Of a stretch of DNA of 11,056 nucleotides, positions 6,661-11,056 are shown piece by piece (the stretch's first letter is position 1; the number at the start of each line of letters is the position of its first letter). The position numbers and the translations under genes were made by a program. Source of the DNA: an uncultured Methanomassiliicoccaceae archaeon (GTDB lineage: Archaea; Thermoplasmatota; Thermoplasmata; Methanomassiliicoccales; Methanomethylophilaceae); NCBI GenBank assembly GCA_945492685.1, contig CALYUZ010000008.1, positions 1-11,056 on the forward strand, given 5' to 3'. The notes beneath the pieces were generated by a model that was not told where the DNA came from, ran no database searches, and was given only the letters and a program-made list of their open reading frames with translations.

Positions 6661-7722
6661 CTACTCACACTCCACCCTCTTGGGTCTGTGGGCATCGAGG
6701 AACGCAACGTACTCGGAACCGGAGGCATGGCGGTAGCCCATCTCCTCCAGCATCTCGTACACGTGCTCGACGGAACGGTTTCCGTTCTCTATGTCCAATT
6801 CGTGCTGTGCGACACCGGCCAGGTTCTGGTTGGGTGGAACAATGGACGTTATGACATTGGCGCCTGCGGCGATCCTAGTCTTCAGTCCGGCGATACCCTC
6901 GACATCGAGACTGCACGGGATCAGCTTGTCGTGATAGAGGATCCTCATGACCGCGATGGCCTTCAGCTCCTCTGTGGAATCGTATGGGGTGACGAACTGC
7001 ATGGGCGTCCCCTCCTGCGGGACGAAGGTCATGGCACGGACCTGCTCACATCCCAGGCTTCCCATCTCCACGATGGTCTCGGCCCTGTCGCGGATGTTCT
7101 CGCCGAGTCCGATCATCATCCCGTCCTCCGCCAGGAGACCGGCCTCCCTGGCCCAGATCTTCTGGTTCCTGCGGTCGTCGAAGCTCTGATCCAACCTCAA
7201 TGATTCGAAGAGCGGTCTGTTGTACGTCTCCTGATAGCATGCGTACCAATCGGCACCCGCGTCCCTGACCTCCGTGAACATCTCCCTGGGCAATGCGCCG
7301 GGGGATGCCATGATGCTGATGTCCACATCGTCACGTACGGAGGATATGATATCGAGGAGTCCGCTGTAGCCGTCAGCGTACATCTTCGGATCCTCGCCCA
7401 TGGTCAGATCGGCGAGGTTGATCCCGGCATCCTTCAATCCCCCTGCGAGCTGCACGATCTCCTCCTTCGACTTCCTGTATCTGTCGATGGCGTGGTTGGA
7501 GCTCCTGTAGTAGCAGAAGGTACAGTTGTTCTTGCAGTAGGTGGAGAAGTAGACGAACCCGTAGGTGAAGATCTTCCTCCCGAACTCCCTGTCCCTGACC
7601 CTCCTGGCGGCGGAGAACAGCTGCTCCAAGTCCGCTGGGTCGGTGATGGACATGAGCTCCTGGACATCGTCCACGCTCACGTCCCGGCCGTTCTCGGCCC
7701 TGTCTATGATGTCTGCGATCAT
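6661..7722 (-). CDS. pylB: PylB, 3-methylornithine synthase (radical SAM), ending in UAG
   Basis: The 353-residue protein fits PylB (350 residues in M. barkeri), the radical SAM mutase that turns L-lysine into (3R)-3-methyl-D-ornithine, the first step to pyrrolysine. The cluster-binding CX3CX2C motif is Cys63-Cys67-Cys70 in STYCKNNCTFCYYR. Further family blocks are NLADLTMGEDPKMY, WYACYQETYNRPLF, MMIGLGENIRDRAETI and FVPQEGTPM. The ATG at 7722 lies 9 nt after the pylS stop, and GAGGCATC straddling that stop serves as ribosome binding site. The gene ends with TAG (6661-6663), the only annotated complete gene in the window that does. Because this organism decodes UAG as Pyl, some readthrough is possible; it would add Pyl plus 20 residues before a TAA at 6598-6600, out of frame with pylC. 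Confidence 0.94.
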   Translation of the reverse strand: MIADIIDRAENGRDVSVDDVQELMSITDPADLEQLFSAARRVRDREFGRKIFTYGFVYFSTYCKNNCTFCYYRSSNHAIDRYRKSKEEIVQLAGGLKDAGINLADLTMGEDPKMYADGYSGLLDIISSVRDDVDISIMASPGALPREMFTEVRDAGADWYACYQETYNRPLFESLRLDQSFDDRRNQKIWAREAGLLAEDGMMIGLGENIRDRAETIVEMGSLGCEQVRAMTFVPQEGTPMQFVTPYDSTEELKAIAVMRILYHDKLIPCSLDVEGIAGLKTRIAAGANVITSIVPPNQNLAGVAQHELDIENGNRSVEHVYEMLEEMGYRHASGSEYVAFLDAHRPKRVECE

Positions 7723-7731
7723 GATGATGCC

Positions 7732-8556
7732 TCAATCGATCTTGTAACCGTCCAGATACGTGATGCTCTTCCCGGTCTTGCGGACACTGCTCTTCTTGTT
7801 CGCGAGCATGAGGAGACGCTCCAATCCGAATCCGACACCGGACCATGGCTCGTGGATGTCGTGTGCGGCATCGAGGACATGGGGGCCCACCGCTCCGGAT
7901 GCGACCTCCATCCCATCTACCTCCACATCGAGGGTCTCCTTGTAGACGTCCGACTCCTCGCGCACCAGCTCGTACTCCAGTCCGGCGGAGGTCATGACGT
8001 CGTCGATGTAATCCTTCAGGCACTCCACCGCATCCCCATCGGGACCCAGGTCCACAAGGTTCAGCATGGTGAACTCCTCCAGGTGCCTGCTGCTCTTGGA
8101 CTCCTTCCTGAAACATGAACCGATCTCGAAGATCCTGACCGGTCCGTCGGTGTGGTCCCTGAGCTTCCTCATGACCACGTAGAGATTGGGGGCGAGCATG
8201 GGCCTGAGACACCTCTTCTCATCGATGAAGAACACCTGCTTGTACAGGGGATGATCGGGAGTGATGGTCATCTTAGACAGTGCCGCCGTCGAGATGATTA
8301 TGGGTGTGCGGACCTCGATGAATCCGCGTGCGATGAGCTTCTCGGCTATCCTGGCCTCCAGTGCGGCCAGGTCGTGCCTCCTCGGCTCCCTGATCAGGAG
8401 CTTGATGCCCTGGTCGTTCGCAGATTCGGTCTTGGACATCTCTTTGGAGAACTGCCTGTCCCTGTCGGCGGCATCGTCGAACTCCATGTCCGACCAGTCC
8501 CTGTCTCCATACTCCATTAAATGCTGAATCTGCGGATCCGTGAATTTGATACCCAT
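7732..8556 (-). CDS. pylS: Pyrrolysyl-tRNA synthetase, catalytic-domain-only (PylSn-less) type
   Basis: The 274-residue enzyme charges tRNA-Pyl with pyrrolysine. It is the short form: it consists of the class II catalytic domain after a short N-terminal extension, without the tRNA-binding PylSn domain of Methanosarcina, as in M. alvus (275 residues). No separate pylSn is seen. Motif 2 is FEIGSCFRKES then HLEEFTMLNLV, and motif 3 is GFGLERLLM. Counterparts of the M. alvus pocket residues are Tyr126, Asn166, Val168, Tyr205 and Trp238 (206 and 239 there), so the amino acid pocket looks normal. The ATG at 8556 has GGTGA upstream. pylT ends 19 nt before it, so tRNA and synthetase are probably made from one transcript, with the tRNA processed out. 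A longer 279-residue frame across this gene and pylB is a shadow with Arg/His/Gly-rich composition. Confidence 0.95.
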   Translation of the reverse strand: MGIKFTDPQIQHLMEYGDRDWSDMEFDDAADRDRQFSKEMSKTESANDQGIKLLIREPRRHDLAALEARIAEKLIARGFIEVRTPIIISTAALSKMTITPDHPLYKQVFFIDEKRCLRPMLAPNLYVVMRKLRDHTDGPVRIFEIGSCFRKESKSSRHLEEFTMLNLVDLGPDGDAVECLKDYIDDVMTSAGLEYELVREESDVYKETLDVEVDGMEVASGAVGPHVLDAAHDIHEPWSGVGFGLERLLMLANKKSSVRKTGKSITYLDGYKID

Positions 8557-8575
8557 TTGCTCACCGAAATGACAA

Positions 8576-8646
8576 TGGCGAAAGGCCGGGGTGTCGATCC
8601 CCGCTGGCTAGGTTTTAGAGACCCGCTGGTCGCCGGACCGCCCTCC
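8576..8646 (-). tRNA. pylT: tRNA-Pyl (anticodon CUA)
   Basis: Folded by hand, this 71-nt tRNA has CCA encoded. The acceptor stem is GGAGGGC with GCCTTTC (seven pairs, two G-U) and discriminator G. There is no base between acceptor and D stem. The D arm is GGTC-CGGC-GACC with a 4-nt loop. The anticodon arm is GCGGGT, loop CTCTAAA with CTA at 8616-8618, then ACCTAGC, which pairs only if one A bulges on the 3' side. The variable region is CAG, and the T arm is CGGGG-ATCGACA-CCCCG. The missing base 8, small D loop and broken anticodon stem are known marks of tRNA-Pyl in Methanomassiliicoccales. The T loop has A at 54 instead of the near-universal T, and A at 60. It is the first gene of the pyl unit. 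Confidence 0.95.
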
Positions 8647-8671
8647 ACTGGAGAAAATTGACGAATCATTG

Positions 8672-8680
8672 TTATTAATA
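8672..8680 (-). promoter_or_regulatory. TATA box of the pylT-pylSBCD-ramA unit
   Basis: The minus strand reads TATTAATAA, 26-34 nt before the first base of the tRNA, the classical archaeal box A distance. Transcription would begin at or just before the tRNA. A 13-nt perfect dyad, TTTGCA-A-TGCAAA, lies some 43 nt further upstream at 8723-8735. Confidence 0.6.
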
Positions 8681-8977
8681 GATTGTCTGTCTTATCATTA
8701 TGAAATATCTTCTTTTTAATTATTTGCAATGCAAACCAGACTTTTTTCGTATATTCGGAATAATAATATATTGATAGTATCATCATTTTAAGAAATAATT
8801 AAATAGTAGTCTTCAGCGATGCTCTTGTTGGAATAGAATAGATTAAATATTATATTCAAAAACACACCTAAATAATCCATTTCTTCAAAAACAAATATTT
8901 AATATTTTCTTTAATAAAAAATCAACATAGCCTCGTTAAAGACGGGTGATACAGAGCAGAAAACAGGTCGATGGGAC
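8681..8977 (-). other. AT-rich intergenic stretch between mtmB and pylT
   Basis: These roughly 300 bases are far richer in A and T than the flanking genes and hold no credible gene; an 89-codon minus-strand frame starting at 8786 runs through pylT and is rejected. Seen in it are oligo-T tracts on the minus strand downstream of mtmB, a dyad TTTGCA-A-TGCAAA at 8723-8735 and a smaller one, TGATA-G-TATCA, at 8772-8782. The stretch probably serves as terminator of mtmB and upstream region of the pylT promoter. Confidence 0.5.
8858..8921 (-). terminator. Oligo-T terminator region of mtmB
   Basis: On the minus strand three T tracts follow the mtmB stop: six T at 8916-8921, five at 8887-8891 and five at 8858-8862, all within 120 nt. 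Archaeal RNA polymerase terminates at such U-rich runs without needing a hairpin. None of the three is preceded by a strong stem. Confidence 0.4.
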
Positions 8978-10357
8978 TCAGAACCCAAGACCGCAATCTG
9001 AGAGCACATTGAGCGCATCGTCATAGACCTGCAGGTACTCATCAGAGGGGGTGACGTCATCCACATCGTAGCAATCCTGGAACCTCTTCCCGATCGGCGC
9101 ATCGATGAACTTGGACTCATAGCGGGAGATGAGCTTGTCCAGGATCTCGTTGACCTCGGGTATGCTCATTCCACAGGTCGCCGATGCGGCCTCGCCCATG
9201 ATCCTCGCCTCCATGCCGGTGGTCCTGTCCTGGGAAACTCCCTTTGCGGCAGCGGATCCCGAGAGGAGCTCCCTTCCGGATGCCGTGTCGGTTATGGCCT
9301 GTGCAGCGGTCTCCAGGAGACACATCTCCGTACATGGACCTGCCAGCGTGTAGTACTGGTTCGCCAGGAGGAGGTCGGTGTTCAGGTCCAATGCCACTGC
9401 GGCATGGGCCGCTATCTGGAGGGGCTCCCTGGTCGTAGTGGTACCCCATCTGATATGGATCGGACCGTCCAGATGGATATCGCTGTTGAATATGGCGAAT
9501 GATGCGATCATGGTGGCCACATCGCAGATCGCGGTCTCCTCCACACCTCCGATGTATCCTCCGAATATCGGCATCTGCTCCATCATGATTATATCACCGG
9601 ATGCATGCCAGCCGGCTATCATGTTGAGACCGGACATGTCGATCTTCATCTCGTTGAGCTGGGAGCACTCGTGGGAATCGTAGTTCCTCAGCCCCCACTC
9701 GCCAAGACCGGATGACAGACGTCCCGCGGCGGACAGCGGGGTCTCGGGTCCCTATATGCCCATACCGGGCCTTCCGGCCATGGTTGTGGCCTCGCGGACC
9801 AACCTTATCTCCGCCATGGTGGCCTTGATCTCCCAGGGGGAGTTGGTGGTGGCCGGATGACCGTTGACGGTGTTCAGGACACCGCTTACGATGGTGTCCA
9901 CCATGGGTTCCTGGGCATAGGACTCGATCATCGCGGTGAAGACGTCCTCGGAGACGGGTGCCCCGGTGGGACCTCCCTGAATGACGGGTTTCCTGGTGGA
10001 GTTCCCCCTGCGTGCCTTGCATTTGCATTTGTCCTTGCCGTGTCCGAGGGTGAGCTTCTTGGGGGCCATCTTGATACCCTCGTAGATCTCGTCCTCGTCG
10101 ATCATCATGGCCCTGCCGAGATCGGTGTTGTATATACCGGTGGTCAGGAGCATGTCCACACCGGCCAGGAAAAGCCTGTCGGCCAGGTCCGGGTCGTCCG
10201 GGATGATGTCGCTGCCGAAGTTGATGTCATAGCGTTCCTTCATCATGGCGGCATTGCCGGGGATCACATGGTAATCCCAATCGCTCTCGCTCATCTTCAC
10301 GCCCTCGACGAAACGGTCGTAGGCCTCGAACACATCCACATATCTGCGGGCAACCAT
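8978..10357 (-). CDS. mtmB: MtmB, monomethylamine:corrinoid methyltransferase with in-frame UAG (pyrrolysine)
   Basis: Read through one amber codon at 9752-9754, this gene encodes 459 residues with Pyl at position 202, the same place as in M. barkeri MtmB. Flanks are AGRPGMGI-O-GPETPLSA. Strong family blocks lie on both sides: VIQGGPTGAPVSEDVF before it and SHECSQLNE, MEQMPIFGGY, HLDGPIHIRWG, LANQYY, GPCTEMCLLETAAQAITDTASG after it. Glu230 and Glu260 line up with Glu229 and Glu259 near Pyl in the M. barkeri structure, allowing for a one-residue insertion. The enzyme moves the methyl of monomethylamine, activated as an adduct on the pyrroline ring, to the corrinoid of MtmC. GAGTGAT precedes the ATG by 3 nt. 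Standard gene finders would split it into two frames. Just after the UAG a stem-loop of about 8 bp can be drawn (9718-9743), in the place of the proposed PYLIS element. Confidence 0.95.
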
Positions 10358-10397
10358 CTGATCACTCGTTGTTAATTCCTGGTATTTTCCTGAGATG

Positions 10398-10405
10398 ATT
10401 ATAAT
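10398..10405 (-). promoter_or_regulatory. TATA box of mtmB (palindromic)
   Basis: ATTATAAT, within the perfect palindrome GATTATAATC (10397-10406), lies 41-48 nt before the mtmB ATG at 10357, predicting a leader of about 15 nt that includes the GAGTGAT binding site. Being symmetrical, it can be read on either strand; on the plus strand it would serve the small frame at 10441. Confidence 0.45.
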
Positions 10406-10419
10406 CCTTGTCGAGAGGA

Positions 10420-10467
10420 GGCCCTGCCTAGAGGAGGAAAATGCTTGAAAAATCAGAAGGCAGGGCC
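10420..10467. repeat. Inverted repeat, 10-bp arms
   Basis: GGCCCTGCCT (10420-10429) and its exact complement AGGCAGGGCC (10458-10467) flank a 28-nt loop. On the minus strand the loop contains TTTTT, complementary to 10448-10452. The element lies between the two mtmB copies, 15 nt upstream of the TATA box of the second one. It may help terminate the upstream copy or be part of a regulatory RNA. Confidence 0.6.
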
Positions 10468-10515
10468 AAGCCTCCCGCCGTACACCGGATGCAGCACGGC
10501 GGGAAGCGGAGATGA
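10441..10515 (+). CDS. Possible 24-residue basic small protein (speculative)
   Basis: An ATG on the plus strand is preceded by a strong ribosome binding site, GAGGAGG at 10431-10437 with a 3-nt gap, and a TATA sequence (10398-10405) at the right distance for a start near 10430. The frame runs 24 codons to TGA and encodes a Lys/Arg/His-rich peptide (begins MLEKSEGRAK, ends HGGKRR). It matches nothing I recognise. It overlaps both inverted repeats, so the base pattern may reflect RNA structure rather than coding. It would be transcribed opposite to mtmB. Chance occurrence of such a signal set is quite possible. Confidence 0.2.
   Translation: MLEKSEGRAKPPAVHRMQHGGKRR
10473..10504. repeat. Inverted repeat, 9-bp arms
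   Basis: TCCCGCCGT (10473-10481) and ACGGCGGGA (10496-10504) form a GC-rich stem with a 14-nt loop. In minus-strand direction it begins about 55 nt after the stop of the upstream mtmB copy and precedes the longer inverted repeat and a T run, so it could belong to a terminator region. Confidence 0.55.
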
Positions 10516-10559
10516 CGGTGTGTCGTCCGTCACCCCCTTAATCTGTTTGTTGGATAGTT

Positions 10560-11056
10560 TCAGTACTTGAAGTCCAGTCCGAGGTCGGTCAGGGTCTGGA
10601 TGGACTTGTCGTAGATCTCGAGGTACTCCTTGGTGGGCCTGACTGTGGTCACGTCGTAGCACTCCTGGAAGGTCTTTCCGGCGGGTGCGTCGGTGTAGTG
10701 GGCCTCATACAGCGGGATGAGCTTGTTCAGGACCTCGTTGACATCGGAGATCTTCATTCCCGCGGTTGCGATTGCGGCCTCTCCCATGACCCTGGCCTCC
10801 ATTCCGGTGGTCTTGTCCTCGACAACTCCCTTTGCCGCTGCGGATCCGGAGAGGAGCTCCCTTCCGGATGCGGTGTCGGTGATGGCCTGAGCCGCGGTCT
10901 CGAGGAGACACATCTCCGTGCAGGGTCCTGCGACGGGGTAGTACTGGTTGGCGAGCAGCAGGTCGGTGTTGGCATCGATGGCCGCTGCGGCGTGTGCTGC
11001 AACCTGCAGGGTTCCCCTTGCCATGGTGGTTCCCCACCTGATGTGGATGGGTCCGT
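10560..11056 (-). CDS. mtmB: Second mtmB paralogue, C-terminal part (runs off the window)
   Basis: The minus strand is open from the right edge to TGA at 10560-10562 and encodes the last 165 or so residues of another MtmB, starting within DGPIHIRWGTT. Blocks shared with the complete copy include NTDLLLANQYY, GPCTEMCLLETAAQAITDTASGRELLS, TTGMEAR, MGEAA and ECYDV-like endings. The copies differ at many positions elsewhere (for example AHYTDAPAGKTFQECYDV against SKFIDAPIGKRFQDCYDV) and in the last residues (GLDFKY against GLGF), so this is not a recent exact duplication. The position of the expected amber codon lies beyond the edge. The gene lies 202 nt upstream of the complete copy on the same strand. 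Confidence 0.93.
   Translation of the reverse strand, partial: GPIHIRWGTTMARGTLQVAAHAAAAIDANTDLLLANQYYPVAGPCTEMCLLETAAQAITDTASGRELLSGSAAAKGVVEDKTTGMEARVMGEAAIATAGMKISDVNEVLNKLIPLYEAHYTDAPAGKTFQECYDVTTVRPTKEYLEIYDKSIQTLTDLGLDFKY

Noticed and set aside
7373..8212. 279-codon minus-strand open frame across pylS and pylB
   Set aside because: The product is Arg/His/Gly/Gln-rich low-complexity sequence in a shifted frame of two certain genes.
8643..8653. Short inverted repeat CTCCA-C-TGGAG at the tRNA 5' end
   Set aside because: It spans the first bases of the acceptor strand and is most likely chance; the tRNA fold explains those bases.
8517..8786. 89-codon minus-strand frame in the AT-rich stretch
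   Set aside because: It runs through the whole of pylT and the pylT promoter and into the start of pylS, and the translation changes character inside the tRNA.
8681..8977. AT-rich stretch as a sign of an insertion element or horizontal transfer
   Set aside because: No transposase, terminal repeats or target duplications are visible; promoters and terminators in such genomes are commonly AT-rich.
9752..9754. mtmB as two genes or a pseudogene broken by TAG
   Set aside because: The TAG is at codon 202, the known Pyl position, flanked by conserved sequence, and the window holds all genes needed to decode it.
1..11056. CRISPR arrays, prophage or rRNA genes
   Set aside because: No regularly spaced repeats, phage-type genes or rRNA-like sequence were seen.

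Overview
The window looks like chromosomal DNA of a methyl-reducing methanogenic archaeon of the order Methanomassiliicoccales, probably from the Methanomethylophilaceae side (Methanomethylophilus alvus / ISO4-G1-like). The grounds are a complete pyrrolysine (Pyl) cassette with a PylRS that lacks the N-terminal PylSn domain, a tRNA-Pyl of the compact type known from that order, a monomethylamine methyltransferase gene read through an in-frame amber codon, and archaeal TATA-type promoters, several of them with nearly leaderless starts. This placement rests on recalled family sequences; no database search was run.

Layout, left to right. Positions 1-2416 hold accessory and amino-acid genes: the 5' part of asd (minus), larB (minus), a pair of small multidrug resistance (SMR) membrane proteins (plus), and a stand-alone AroQ chorismate mutase (minus). 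An HTH-ACT domain protein (plus, 2492-3046) then runs tail-to-tail into ramA with an 8-base overlap. From 8646 down to 3039 lies one compact minus-strand unit, pylT-pylS-pylB-pylC-pylD-ramA, with spacers of 1 to 19 nt or overlapping codons. Upstream of it is an AT-rich stretch (8647-8977) with the pylT promoter, short dyads and oligo-T tracts. The right end carries two tandem mtmB paralogues on the minus strand: a complete one with UAG at codon 202 (8978-10357) and the C-terminal part of another (from 10560, running off the window). About 200 nt between them hold two GC-rich inverted repeats.

How the genes fit together: PylB, PylC and PylD make pyrrolysine from lysine, PylS charges it onto the pylT product, and this tRNA decodes the UAG in mtmB. 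MtmB moves the methyl group of monomethylamine to a corrinoid protein (MtmC, not in the window), and RamA reductively reactivates the corrinoid when its cobalt is oxidised to Co(II). The window thus couples biosynthesis of the 22nd amino acid, its use, and repair of the cofactor of its client enzyme. Points that deserve attention are the UAG stop of pylB itself, ramA as last gene of the pyl unit, an A54/A60 T-loop in tRNA-Pyl, an SMR pair in which one subunit has Gln in place of the transport Glu and the two subunits seem to have opposite topology, and structured intergenic DNA between the mtmB copies.
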